The notes: generated from the sequence alone by a model not told the origin. A stretch of 64,000 bases of DNA from Kitasatospora purpeofusca (GCF_000718025.1 NZ_JODS01000003.1:186001-250000), one strand, 5' to 3'. Positions 37,641-45,664 are shown, counted from the stretch's first letter. Translations and numbers: made by a program.

Positions 37641-38333
37641 TTGTCCACAGATTTCGAGCCCACCTGCTTTTGAGCAAGTCGATGGGTCTATAGGTGTAGT
37701 GGTAGTAGTAGGGCCTGTGGAAACCGTGGATAACCCTGTTTTAGCAGGTCAGGCCCGGTTTTTTGTCCACAGGACATGTGGATGGCGGCTGTGGACGAAC
37801 ACGGCCCGCTGTGGACGGCGGAGCGTTACCCACAGGGCACGCTGGGTATCCACAGGTTATCCCCAGCTCCGTCCCCAGATCCGGCCCCGGTTATCCACGG
37901 GCCCCGGTCAACTTTTCGTGACGCCTTTCACACCTGGGTATGAACGTCCGCAGAAGGTTGTCGAACTGTGGACACAGCTGTGGACAACCTGGGGACAACC
38001 CCCTCTTCCTGGGGACAACCGGTGGACAACCCGGACGGCCCAGTGACGGGCCGCCAATTGTCCACAGCCTGTGGATAACCGTTGTGCACAAGTCCACAGG
38101 CACCTGACCTGCGCGGAAGAGCGTAGCGGCGGCCGCCCTGTGGAGGAATTCTGGATAACTTCCGGCCATCGGCCCTGTGGACAGTGGAGAACCCGTCCGG
38201 CCTGTGGATTTCGGCCTCGCACACCCCGGGCGTTCGAATCCCTGGTCAGATGTTCGGTGCGGGCGGCGGACTGGCGGAGCGTCCGTCACCGGCATCCCTG
38301 CCCCGCCGGTCGGCGACGCACACCTGTGGATAT
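37641..38333. other. Chromosomal replication origin oriC
   Basis: A dense DnaA-box array between dnaN and dnaA. Perfect 9-mers: 37641-37649, 37763-37771, 37979-37987, 38058-38066 (TTGTCCACA type) and 38070-38078 (TTATCCACA type). One-mismatch boxes include 37725, 37790, 37846, 37857, 37891, 37967, 37990, 38010, 38021, 38176 and 38325; looser ones lie at 37810, 37826, 38090 and 38203. Both orientations occur, and the region from 37967 to 38078 is densest. A long array of about 20 boxes with a preference for TTGTCCACA is typical of Streptomyces oriC. No classical AT-rich 13-mers are visible. Confidence 0.97.
37691..37733 (+). promoter_or_regulatory. Candidate DnaA-trio unwinding element in oriC
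   Basis: Seven trinucleotides in register (TAG GTG TAG TGG TAG TAG TAG, 37691-37711) are followed by GGCC (37712-37715) and two abutting box-like 9-mers, TGTGGAAAC (37716-37724) and CGTGGATAA (37725-37733). The order TAG repeats, short GC segment, DnaA box is that of the basal unwinding element described in Bacillus subtilis, where DnaA filaments melt the DNA. Inferred from pattern only. Confidence 0.55.
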
Positions 38334-38337
38334 GCCG

Positions 38338-38370
38338 AAAGGGCGTCAGGATCGCTCCTGACGCCCTTTT
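38338..38370 (-). terminator. Terminator of dnaA
   Basis: Arms AAAGGGCGTCAGGA and TCCTGACGCCCTTT with a four-base loop and a short T/A-rich flank, 40 bases beyond the dnaA stop codon, at the edge of oriC. Confidence 0.85.
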
Positions 38371-38409
38371 CCGGCCATCCGGCACCCGTCCCCGCGGACG
38401 GGCCGGAAG

Positions 38410-40305
38410 TCAGCTCTTGATGCGGTTGGTGAGCTCGGTGACCTGGTTGTAGATCGAGCGCCGCTCCGCCATCAGCGAGCGGATCTTGCGGTCCGCGTGC
38501 ATCACCGTGGTGTGGTCGCGGCCGCCGAACTGCGCGCCGATCTTCGGCAGCGAGAGGTCGGTCAGCTCGCGGCAGAGGTACATGGCGATCTGGCGGGCCG
38601 TCACCAGCACCCGGCTGCGCGAGGATCCGCAGAGGTCGTCCACACCGAGGCCGAAGTAGGCCGCGGTCTGCTGCATGATCACCTGGGCGGTGATCTCCGG
38701 CCCGGCGTCCTCGTCACCGCCGGGGATGAGGTCCTTGAGGACGATCCCGGCCAGCTCCAGGTCGACCGGCGCCCGGTTGAGGTTGGCGAAGGCGGTGACC
38801 CGGATCAGGGCCCCCTCCAGCTCCCGGATGTTCCGGGTGATCCGGGACGCGATGAACTCCAGCACGTCGGCCGGGGCGTTGAGTTGCTCCTGGATCGCCT
38901 TCTTGCGCAGGATCGCGATCCGGGTCTCCAGCTCCGGCGGGGTGACGTCGGTGATCAGCCCCCACTCGAAGCGGTTGCGCAGCCGGTCCTCCAGCGTGGT
39001 CAGCAGCTTCGGCGGCCGGTCGGAGGAGAGCACGATCTGCTTGTTGGCGTTGTGCAGGGTGTTGAAGGTGTGGAAGAACTCCTCCTGCGTGGACTCCTTG
39101 CTCGCCAGGAACTGCACGTCGTCCACGAGCAGGATGTCCATGTCCCGGTAGCGCTTGCGGAAGGTGTCCGCCTTGCCGTCCCGGATCGAGTTGATGAACT
39201 CGTTGGTGAACTCCTCCGAGGACACGTACCGCACCCGGGTGCCCGGGAAGAGGCTGCGCGAGTAGTGCCCGATGGCGTGCAGCAGGTGGGTCTTGCCCAG
39301 CCCGGACTCGCCGTAGATGAAGAGCGGGTTGTACGCCTTGGCCGGGGCCTCGGCGACCGCCACCGCCGCCGCGTGCGCGAAGCGGTTGCTGGCGCCGATG
39401 ACGAAGGTGTCGAAGAGGTACTTGGGGTTCAGCCGGGCGGCCGGCTCGTCCTTGCGGGACCCGCCGGCGGGCGGTGCGCCGGGCGGCGGGGGGACCCCCG
39501 GTACCGCCGGCCGGTCGGTGGCGCGCTCGGCCGGAGCCCTGTCCGGGCGCTGGGCGGGGCGCCCGCCGGGACCGCGGCGGCCGGAGGCGGTCCGCGGGTG
39601 CTCGCCGGGGCCGGGGCCGTAGGCGCCGCCGAAGAGGTCGCCCTGGGTGGTCGAGGACGGGGGCAGGGCCCTCGGCGCGGGCCGGTCCACCGGCTCGTCG
39701 GGCTCGCGGTAGCCGGGCTGCTGCTCCTGGTAGCCGGGCCAGACCTGGCCGGCCGCCGGGCTGCCGTAGGGCGCGGGGCGCTGCTCGTAGCCGCCGGTGT
39801 CGTAGCGGGGCCGGTCGTAGTCGGACTGGTAGGGGCGCGGGTAGCCGGGGCCGCCGTAGTGGCCCTCGTCCTGCCCTTGGCGCTCGTCCTGCCGCTGCCG
39901 GTCGTCCTGGCGGTGCCGGTCGTCGTGCCGACGGCGGTCGTCGTGCCGGTCGTCCGGCTCGTCGTGATCGTCGTGGCCGGAGGGGCTCGGGTACGGCTCC
40001 ACGGGTGCCTGGGCGGCGGGAGCGGGCATGTTCGGCATCGCGTTGGCGTCGACCATCACGGCGATCCGCACCGGGCGGCCCAGCTCGCGGGAGAGCGCCT
40101 CGGTCAGCTGCGGCAGCAGCCGTCCCTCCAGCACCTGCTTGGCCCGCTCGTTCGGGGCCGCCAGCAGGGCGGTGTCGTGCATCATCCACATCGGCTGGGT
40201 GCGCTCCACCCACTGCTTGTCCATCTCCCCGATGTCCGGGTCGCCGACCAGCCGCTCTACGACTCTCGCCCAGACCGGGACGAGGTCGCTGTTGACATCA
40301 GCCAC
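38410..40305 (-). CDS. dnaA: Chromosomal replication initiator DnaA
   Basis: 631 residues from GTG 40305 (GGAAAG nine bases upstream). Domain I (about 1-100) mediates oligomerisation. Domain II is unusually long (about 105-290) and low-complexity, rich in His, Asp, Arg and Gln (repeats like RHDDR and RQDER). Domain III is AAA+, with Walker A GESGLGKTH near residue 331, Walker B ILLVDDVQFL near 391, and the Arg finger region NRFEWG. Domain IV (about 540-631) binds boxes through TARQIAMYLCRELT and FGGRDHTTVMHA. A long domain II is characteristic of Streptomyces DnaA. Confidence 0.98.
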   Translation of the reverse strand: MADVNSDLVPVWARVVERLVGDPDIGEMDKQWVERTQPMWMMHDTALLAAPNERAKQVLEGRLLPQLTEALSRELGRPVRIAVMVDANAMPNMPAPAAQAPVEPYPSPSGHDDHDEPDDRHDDRRRHDDRHRQDDRQRQDERQGQDEGHYGGPGYPRPYQSDYDRPRYDTGGYEQRPAPYGSPAAGQVWPGYQEQQPGYREPDEPVDRPAPRALPPSSTTQGDLFGGAYGPGPGEHPRTASGRRGPGGRPAQRPDRAPAERATDRPAVPGVPPPPGAPPAGGSRKDEPAARLNPKYLFDTFVIGASNRFAHAAAVAVAEAPAKAYNPLFIYGESGLGKTHLLHAIGHYSRSLFPGTRVRYVSSEEFTNEFINSIRDGKADTFRKRYRDMDILLVDDVQFLASKESTQEEFFHTFNTLHNANKQIVLSSDRPPKLLTTLEDRLRNRFEWGLITDVTPPELETRIAILRKKAIQEQLNAPADVLEFIASRITRNIRELEGALIRVTAFANLNRAPVDLELAGIVLKDLIPGGDEDAGPEITAQVIMQQTAAYFGLGVDDLCGSSRSRVLVTARQIAMYLCRELTDLSLPKIGAQFGGRDHTTVMHADRKIRSLMAERRSIYNQVTELTNRIKS

Positions 40306-40346
40306 TGGTGCACGCTTTCCAATGAACAAACCAGACAAGTCCTGCA

Positions 40347-40375
40347 ACGGTAGTCAGCGAACAGAGCGGGATCAA
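40347..40375 (-). promoter_or_regulatory. Probable dnaA promoter
   Basis: On the minus strand TTGATC (40370-40375) and TACCGT (40347-40352) are separated by 17 bases, a good match to a principal sigma (HrdB) promoter. The -10 lies 42 bases before the dnaA start codon. Confidence 0.65.
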
Positions 40376-40379
40376 GTCG

Positions 40380-40400
40380 TTGTCCACAGGCTGTGGGCAA
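40380..40400. promoter_or_regulatory. DnaA boxes next to the dnaA promoter
   Basis: TTGTCCACA (40380-40388, perfect) and TGTGGGCAA (40392-40400, one mismatch) sit four bases above the -35 of the dnaA promoter and 21 bases above that of the rpmH promoter. DnaA autoregulation through such boxes is known in Streptomyces. DnaA bound here could also affect the divergent rpmH operon. Confidence 0.75.
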
Positions 40401-40420
40401 ACCGCCTCCAGGCGGCTGGT

Positions 40421-40450
40421 TTGACCCTCGTGCCCCGTCCCGCGTACCGT
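40421..40450 (+). promoter_or_regulatory. Probable rpmH operon promoter
   Basis: TTGACC (40421-40426), an 18-base spacer and TACCGT (40445-40450). This is the same -10 hexamer as the divergent dnaA promoter. The transcript would have about 200 bases of leader before rpmH. Confidence 0.55.
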
Positions 40451-40658
40451 AACCAGGTCGAGTTGTCGATGGCCGCTGCCGCATGTCCGCGGGTCCTCCC
40501 GCTCCATAAGGCGCGCAGCACGGGCGCCGTGGATTGCCCCGAACCCCAGCCGAACTGGGGTGATGGGCCGGATTTCCGTAATCGGGGAGATCACGCGGAC
40601 GCACGGTGACGGCCAAGCGATCACCCGTCATCCTACGATTCACCTCAGGAGCCCCCGA

Positions 40659-40796
40659 GTGAGCAAGCGCACCTTCCAGCCGAACAACCGTCGTCGCGCG
40701 AAGACCCACGGCTTCCGGCTGCGTATGCGTACCCGCGCCGGCCGCGCCATCCTGGCTGCCCGCCGTGGCAAGGGCCGCACCAGCCTGTCCGCCTGA
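40659..40796 (+). CDS. rpmH: Ribosomal protein L34
   Basis: A 45-residue, highly basic protein of the large ribosomal subunit, starting MSKRTFQPNNRRRAKTHGF and ending KGRTSLSA, the standard actinobacterial L34 sequence. The GTG start at 40659 has AGGAG eight bases upstream. First gene of the rpmH-rnpA-yidD-yidC-jag-rsmG series and transcribed away from dnaA, the classical arrangement beside bacterial origins. Confidence 0.98.
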   Translation: MSKRTFQPNNRRRAKTHGFRLRMRTRAGRAILAARRGKGRTSLSA

Positions 40797-40814
40797 TCCG
40801 CACCAGAGTCTGCT

Positions 40815-41243
40815 GTGCTGCCCTCCGAGAATCGGCTGCGGCGGCGCCAGGACTTCGCGACCGCAGTCAAACGCGGTCGTCGGGCCGGTAAGCCCCTACT
40901 GGTCGTCCATCTCGCCAGAGAGGACGGCTCCGGGGACCACACCGACCGGACCAGCGACATCCGCCCGCACGTCGCCGAGGGGACTCCTTCGGCGCGTGCG
41001 GGTTTCGTCGTGAGCAAGGCCGTCGGCCCGGCGGTCACCCGCAACCTGGTCAAGCGCCGGTTGCGGCACCTTGTCCGTGATCGTCTGTCCCGGCTGCCCG
41101 CCGGTAGCCTGATAGTGGTGCGTGCGCTGCCTCCGGCCGCGTCCGCCTCGTACCAGGAACTCGAACGTGACCTGGACGCGGCGCTCAAACGGCTGCTCAA
41201 GGCCGAGCATGCTGTTTCGGCGCCGACGGGAGCAGGTCGATGA
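40815..41243 (+). CDS. rnpA: Ribonuclease P protein component
   Basis: 142 residues. Begins LPSENRLRRRQDFATAVKRG and contains the RNR signature RNLVKRRLRHLVRDRL with LIVVRALPPAA. The protein binds the RNase P RNA and helps remove 5' leaders from tRNA precursors. An acidic/polar insert (DGSGDHTDRTSDIRPHVAEG) typical of actinobacteria lengthens the central region. GTG start 18 bases after rpmH; overlaps yidD by four bases. Confidence 0.96.
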   Translation: MLPSENRLRRRQDFATAVKRGRRAGKPLLVVHLAREDGSGDHTDRTSDIRPHVAEGTPSARAGFVVSKAVGPAVTRNLVKRRLRHLVRDRLSRLPAGSLIVVRALPPAASASYQELERDLDAALKRLLKAEHAVSAPTGAGR

Positions 41244-41611
41244 AGTACCTGCTGATGGGTCTGATCAGGGTCTACCAGTGGACCATCAGCCCACTGCTCG
41301 GTCCGGTGTGCCGCTACTACCCCTCCTGTTCGCACTACGGCTTCGAGGCCGTGCGGACGCACGGAGCGGTGAAGGGCGGCGCACTGACCGTGTGGCGCAT
41401 CCTGCGCTGCAATCCATGGACGCCCGGTGGGGTCGACCATGTCCCGCCGCGCAAGCATCCGGTGTGGCACCGCCGGCTGCGGGACCGGCTGAAGGGCCGG
41501 TCCGCCGCCGACCAGCCGGTGATCATGCCCCCCGCCGGTCCGGACCCAGAGGGCCCGGCGACCATTGGCCCAGTGGGGCCGATCCCAATGTCCAAGGAGC
41601 CTGACCGGTGA
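41240..41611 (+). CDS. yidD: Membrane protein insertion efficiency factor YidD
   Basis: 123 residues. The core motif is intact: SPLLGPVCRYYPSCSHYGFEAV with three conserved Cys including the later LRCNPW, then PGGVDHVP. A C-terminal Pro/Gly-rich tail extends beyond the usual 70-80 residue domain. YidD assists YidC in membrane insertion at the inner face of the membrane. Start ATG overlaps the rnpA stop and the end overlaps yidC (GTGA), indicating tight translational coupling. Confidence 0.95.
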   Translation: MKYLLMGLIRVYQWTISPLLGPVCRYYPSCSHYGFEAVRTHGAVKGGALTVWRILRCNPWTPGGVDHVPPRKHPVWHRRLRDRLKGRSAADQPVIMPPAGPDPEGPATIGPVGPIPMSKEPDR

Positions 41612-42777
41612 CCTTCTCCTTCCTCAACCCCCTGTACACAGCGGTGTCCTGGATCATCGTCCAGTTCCACTCGCTGTACAGCCACGTTTTCGATCCGAAC
41701 GGTGGTTGGGCCTGGGGTCTGGCCATCGCGTCGATGGTGGTCGTCATCCGGATCTGCCTGATCCCGCTCTTCGTGAAGCAGATCAAGGCGACCCGGGCCA
41801 TGCAGGCGATCCAGCCGAAGATGAAGGCCATCCAGGAGCGGTACAAGAACGACCGCCAGCGCCAGTCCGAAGAGATGATGAAGCTGTACAAGGAGGCGGG
41901 TACCAACCCGTTCTCCAGCTGCCTTCCCATCATCGTGCAGGCGCCGTTCTTCACCGCGCTCTACGGCGTGCTCGCCAAGGTCGCCGACGGCAAGCCGATC
42001 GGCGTGATCGACGGCACCCTGCTGGACAGCGCCCAGCAGGCCCACATCTTCGGTGCCCCGCTCTCGGCGACCTTCGTCGGCAGCAGCGAGGTCAGCGTCA
42101 AGATCGTCGTCGCCGTGATGATCGTCCTGATGTCGCTGTCGCAGTTCATCACCCAGCGCCAGCTGATGACGAAGAACGTCGACCTCACCGTGAAGACGCC
42201 GTTCATGCAGCAGCAGAAGATGCTGATGTACGTCTTCCCGATCATGTTCGCCGTGATGGGCATCAACTTCCCCGTCGGTGTCCTGGTCTACTGGCTGACC
42301 ACCAACATCTGGTCGATGGGCCAGCAGCTGATCGTCATCCGCAACAACCCGACGCCGGGCAGCAAGGCCTGGGACGAGCGTCAGGAGCGGCTGAAGAAGC
42401 AGGGCCGGCTGAACCCGGACGGCTCGGTGATCCAGGGCCCGCTCTGGGGCCTGCTGCCGGCGAAGAAGTCGGCCGCGACGGCCGAGGCCGTGGTGGAGGA
42501 GTCGGTGCAGGTGCGCCGCCAGCAGCCGCGGAAGCAGACCAAGTCGCAGCGCCAGCACGGTGGCAGCCAGCCGGCGAGCCTGACCAAGGACGCCCCGGCC
42601 GAGCAGCCCGCGGACGCGGTGCCGGCGGACTCGGCCGACACCGCGAGCACCGGTGCCGCCGGTGCCGCCGGTGCGGCAGGTGCCGCCAAGCAGACCGCGG
42701 CCAAGCCGGCCGCCACCCGTCAGCAGGGCGGCCGACAGCAGCCCAAGCGCGGCGGACAGCGGCCGAAGAAGAAGTGA
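41608..42777 (+). CDS. yidC: Membrane protein insertase YidC/Oxa1
   Basis: 389 residues with about five membrane helices: an N-terminal one around 8-25, then WAWGLAIASMVVVIRICLIPLF carrying the conserved hydrophilic-groove Arg. Next come the cytoplasmic hairpin KMKAIQERYKND and the C-terminal helix group ending about residue 255. The tail (about 255-389) is basic and Ala/Gln-rich, ending GGQRPKKK, which could touch the ribosome. It inserts membrane proteins alone or with SecYEG. Confidence 0.97.
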   Translation: MTFSFLNPLYTAVSWIIVQFHSLYSHVFDPNGGWAWGLAIASMVVVIRICLIPLFVKQIKATRAMQAIQPKMKAIQERYKNDRQRQSEEMMKLYKEAGTNPFSSCLPIIVQAPFFTALYGVLAKVADGKPIGVIDGTLLDSAQQAHIFGAPLSATFVGSSEVSVKIVVAVMIVLMSLSQFITQRQLMTKNVDLTVKTPFMQQQKMLMYVFPIMFAVMGINFPVGVLVYWLTTNIWSMGQQLIVIRNNPTPGSKAWDERQERLKKQGRLNPDGSVIQGPLWGLLPAKKSAATAEAVVEESVQVRRQQPRKQTKSQRQHGGSQPASLTKDAPAEQPADAVPADSADTASTGAAGAAGAAGAAKQTAAKPAATRQQGGRQQPKRGGQRPKKK

Positions 42778-42861
42778 CCGGCCCGGTCCGAACCGCCTCC
42801 GCGGCCCCCTGAACCTCGTTACCGGCCCACCAACCGGGCCCATCTCCGAAGGAGTCCATCA

Positions 42862-43392
42862 GTGACGGAAGGCACCACCTCCGCCGTCGAGGCCGAGGCC
42901 GCCCCCGGCGCCGACGAGAACATCGTCGCCCGCCTGGAGCAGGAGGGCGACATCGCGGCGGACTACCTGGAGGGTCTGCTCGACATCGCGGACCTCGACG
43001 GTGACATCGACATGGACGTCGAGGGCGACCGCGCACTGGTCTCCATCGTCAGCGACGGCAACGACCGGGCCCTGCATCGGCTGGTCGGCCAGGACGGCGA
43101 GGTGCTGGAGGCGCTGCAGGAGCTGACCCGGTTGGCCGTCCACCGGGAGACCGGCGAGCGCAGCCGCCTCATGCTGGACATCGCCGGCTTCCGGGCCCGC
43201 AAGCGCACGGAGCTGGCGACCCTCGGGTCCCAGGCCGCGGAGCAGGTGAAGAGCTCCGGCGAGCAGGTCAAGCTGCGTCCGATGACCCCGTTCGAGCGCA
43301 AGGTCGTCCACGACGCGGTGGCCGCGGCCGGTCTGCGCAGTGAGTCGGAGGGCGAGGAGCCCCAGCGTTGCGTGGTCGTGCTGCCGGCCTGA
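42862..43392 (+). CDS. jag: Jag/KhpB family RNA-binding protein (R3H domain)
   Basis: 176 residues. An acidic N-terminus (about 1-40) precedes a KH-like region (ALVSIVSDGNDRALHRLVGQDGEVLEALQELTRL) and a C-terminal R3H domain (KLRPMTPFERKVVHDAVAAAGLRSESEG). Jag/KhpB proteins bind RNA and influence cell division and envelope genes in Gram-positive bacteria. The Jag-N domain of Firmicutes is absent, as usual in actinobacteria. GTG start, 84 bases after yidC. Confidence 0.93.
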   Translation: MTEGTTSAVEAEAAPGADENIVARLEQEGDIAADYLEGLLDIADLDGDIDMDVEGDRALVSIVSDGNDRALHRLVGQDGEVLEALQELTRLAVHRETGERSRLMLDIAGFRARKRTELATLGSQAAEQVKSSGEQVKLRPMTPFERKVVHDAVAAAGLRSESEGEEPQRCVVVLPA

Positions 43393-43405
43393 CGGCCGGG
43401 CGACC

Positions 43406-43427
43406 GCCGGCCGCCAGGGCGGCCGGC
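43406..43427 (+). terminator. Hairpin after jag
   Basis: GCCGGCCGC and GCGGCCGGC arms with a four-base loop, 14 bases beyond the jag stop codon. A second GC stem (CCCCG...CGGGG) follows at about 43448-43476. Confidence 0.6.
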
Positions 43428-43509
43428 AAGCGACACGAGGACCCGACCCCGTCCGCCACGCGCGGGCGGGGTCGTCGTCCCTTCGCGGGGCGCTGGCCCG
43501 GCGAGAGAT

Positions 43510-43523
43510 GTTTCACGTGAAAC
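43510..43523. promoter_or_regulatory. parS site 1
   Basis: Perfect GTTTCACGTGAAAC, the 14-base ParB-binding palindrome, between jag and rsmG. Confidence 0.95.
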
Positions 43524-43567
43524 GGTGCAGGAGCGGGTCGGTGGATCCGGGGAGCGGAGAGGTCGAG

Positions 43568-44418
43568 ATGGACACGGAGAGCGTGCCTGCCGGAGAGCCG
43601 GAGTCGGGGGCCGGTGGTCCGGACGCCGGGAGCGCGTCCGCGGGCGGGGGGCCGGCGGGGGGGGCGCCCCCCCCCCCCCCCCGCCGGCCGTCGCCCGGGA
43701 GGTCTTCGGCGAGCGGTTCGACGCCGCCGTCCGCTACACCGAGCTGCTGGCGACCGAGGGCGTGACCCGGGGGCTGATCGGCCCGCGCGAGGTGCCCCGG
43801 CTCTGGGACCGCCATGTGCTCAACTGCGCGGTGCTCGCCGAGCTGCTGCCGGCCGGGACGACGCTGTGCGACGTCGGCTCCGGCGCCGGGCTGCCCGGCA
43901 TCCCGGTGGCGCTGGCCCGCCCGGACGTCTCGGTGACCCTGCTGGAGCCGCTGCTGCGCCGGACCACCTTCCTGGAGGAGGTGGTCCGCGAGCTCGGTCT
44001 GGAGAACGTCACCGTGCTCCGCGGCCGGGCCGAGGAGATGGTCGGCAAGCTCGCGGTGGAGGTGGTGACCGCCCGTGCGGTGGCGCCGCTGGAGCGGCTG
44101 GCCGGTTGGGGCCTCCCGCTGCTGCGTCCGCACGGCCAGATGCTGGCGCTCAAGGGCGACAGCGCGGAGCAGGAGCTCGCCGACTCGCGGGCCGGGCTGG
44201 CGAAGCTCGGCGGGGTGGAGTGGTCGGTGATCTCGGTCGGCGACGGCACCCTGGAGACCTCGACCCGGGTGATCCAGGTCAAGGTGGGCGAGAGCCCGGG
44301 CGGTGTGCGGGCGGCGACCCGCCGGGCCAAGGCCGCGGCCAGGGCCGGCCGGGCCGCGGCCGGTGGCGCGACCCGCGGCGGCGACCGCGCCCGCAACCCC
44401 CGGCGGCGTCCCCGCTGA
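43568..44418 (+). CDS. rsmG: 16S rRNA (guanine-527 N7)-methyltransferase RsmG, frame broken in a homopolymer
   Basis: The methyltransferase core is intact from about 43690 to the stop at 44418: FGERFDAAVRYTELL, PRLWDRHVLNCAVL, the SAM loop CDVGSGAGLPGIPVALA, and RAVAPLERLAGWGLPLL. The natural start appears to be ATG 43568, with GGAGAGG eight bases upstream, reading MDTESVPAGEPESG. That frame runs into G8 (43657-43664) and C16 (43667-43682) and then leaves the methyltransferase frame. One extra base in either run would join them into about 284 residues. As sequenced, the only uninterrupted reading starts at GTG 43525, has no ribosome-binding site and has an atypical Arg/Gly-rich N-terminus. 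The basic C-terminal tail is normal. Confidence 0.85.
43657..43682. repeat. Homopolymer stretch G8-CG-C16
   Basis: Eight G residues (43657-43664), CG, then sixteen C residues (43667-43682) inside the 5' end of rsmG. It is the longest mononucleotide run in the window. Confidence 0.95.
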
Positions 44419-44589
44419 CACCGGGATGGGACTCGACACGGGCGGGTGGTCCTCGGACCGCCCGCCCGTGGTCGTCCGGGCCGCCGCCCGAGCGTTTCCG
44501 ACGCCCCGGTGACGGCAGGGCGGCCGGCCGGACGACTCGGGGTTCACCGGAGTGTCGCATCGTCAGAATTCCGACATTGCGGGCATGGT

Positions 44590-44603
44590 GTTTCACGTGA
44601 AAC
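44590..44603. promoter_or_regulatory. parS site 2
   Basis: Perfect GTTTCACGTGAAAC upstream of parA, 97 bases before the chosen start codon. Confidence 0.95.
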
Positions 44604-44662
44604 GTCGCTCTCTGCTCTCGGGAATCCTCGCCCGCAGCCGGGCGGTGACTGTTGCCGCTCCG

Positions 44663-44676
44663 GTTTCACGTGAAAC
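44663..44676. promoter_or_regulatory. parS site 3
   Basis: Perfect GTTTCACGTGAAAC, centre-to-centre 73 bases (about seven helical turns) from site 2 and 11 bases before the chosen parA start. Well placed for ParB to influence parAB expression. Confidence 0.95.
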
Positions 44677-44686
44677 ACTGAGCCCC

Positions 44687-45664
44687 ATGCAGGACTCGGA
44701 GACCATCGACCAGATCGATGACACGCCCATCGCGCGTGCCGCCCAGGCTGCGGTCCAGGCCATCGGCCGAGCGGGCGAAGGACTGCCCCGGCCGGCCGCC
44801 ACCCGGGTGATGGTGGTGGCCAACCAGAAGGGCGGGGTGGGCAAGACCACCACCACCGTCAACCTCGCCGCCTCGCTGGCCATGCACGGGCTGCGGGTCC
44901 TGGTGGTCGACCTCGACCCGCAGGGCAACGCCTCGACCGCGCTCGGCATCGACCACCACGCCGAGGTGCCCTCGATCTACGACGTACTGGTGGAGGGCAA
45001 GCCGCTGGCCGACGTGGTCCAGCCGGTGGTCGAGGTCGAGGGGCTGTTCTGCGTCCCCGCCACCATCGACCTGGCCGGCGCGGAGATCGAGCTGGTGTCG
45101 CTGGTGGCGCGGGAGAGCCGGCTGCAGCGCGCCATCGCCGCGTACGAGCAGCCGCTGGACTACATCCTGATCGACTGCCCGCCCTCGCTGGGCCTGCTGA
45201 CGGTCAACGCCCTGGTCGCCGGCCAGGAGGTGCTGATCCCGATCCAGTGCGAGTACTACGCGCTGGAGGGCCTCGGGCAGCTGCTGCGCAACGTCGAGCT
45301 GGTCCGGGCGCACCTCAACCCGGCGCTGCACGTCTCCACGATCCTGCTCACCATGTACGACGCCCGGACCAGGCTGGCCGCCCAGGTGGCGGAGGAGGTC
45401 CGGACGCACTTCCCGCAGGAGGTGCTGCACACCGCGATCCCGCGCTCGGTCCGGATCTCGGAGGCGCCCAGCTACGGTCAGACGGTGCTCACCTACGACC
45501 CCGGCTCCACCGGTGCGCTCTCCTACCTGGAGGCCGCGCGGGAGCTGGCGCTGCGGGCGGTGCCCGCCGCGGGCGGCGGTTCGTTGGTGGGGCAGCAGCG
45601 GGACGGTTCGGGGCAGCAGGGCGCCCCGGTGGCACAGCACGGTACGACGGAGGGCAATCGGTGA
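44687..45664 (+). CDS. parA: Chromosome partitioning ATPase ParA
   Basis: 325 residues from ATG 44687. The deviant Walker A KGGVGKTTTTVNLA lies near residue 48, with VVDLDPQGNAST, the Walker B ILIDCPPSLGLLTVNAL, and a C-terminal region with PRSVRISEAPSYGQ. ParA dimers bind DNA nonspecifically and move ParB-parS complexes; in Streptomyces ParA also forms filaments in aerial hyphae before sporulation. An in-frame extension to 44552 exists but merely reads through parS sites 2 and 3 (giving VFHVKR and VSRET), so the shorter start is preferred although its ribosome-binding site is weak. Confidence 0.96.
   Translation: MQDSETIDQIDDTPIARAAQAAVQAIGRAGEGLPRPAATRVMVVANQKGGVGKTTTTVNLAASLAMHGLRVLVVDLDPQGNASTALGIDHHAEVPSIYDVLVEGKPLADVVQPVVEVEGLFCVPATIDLAGAEIELVSLVARESRLQRAIAAYEQPLDYILIDCPPSLGLLTVNALVAGQEVLIPIQCEYYALEGLGQLLRNVELVRAHLNPALHVSTILLTMYDARTRLAAQVAEEVRTHFPQEVLHTAIPRSVRISEAPSYGQTVLTYDPGSTGALSYLEAARELALRAVPAAGGGSLVGQQRDGSGQQGAPVAQHGTTEGNR

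Noticed and set aside
44552..44686. Longer ParA reading containing VFHVKR and VSRET
   Set aside because: These are translations of parS sites 2 and 3; the ParA family begins later.
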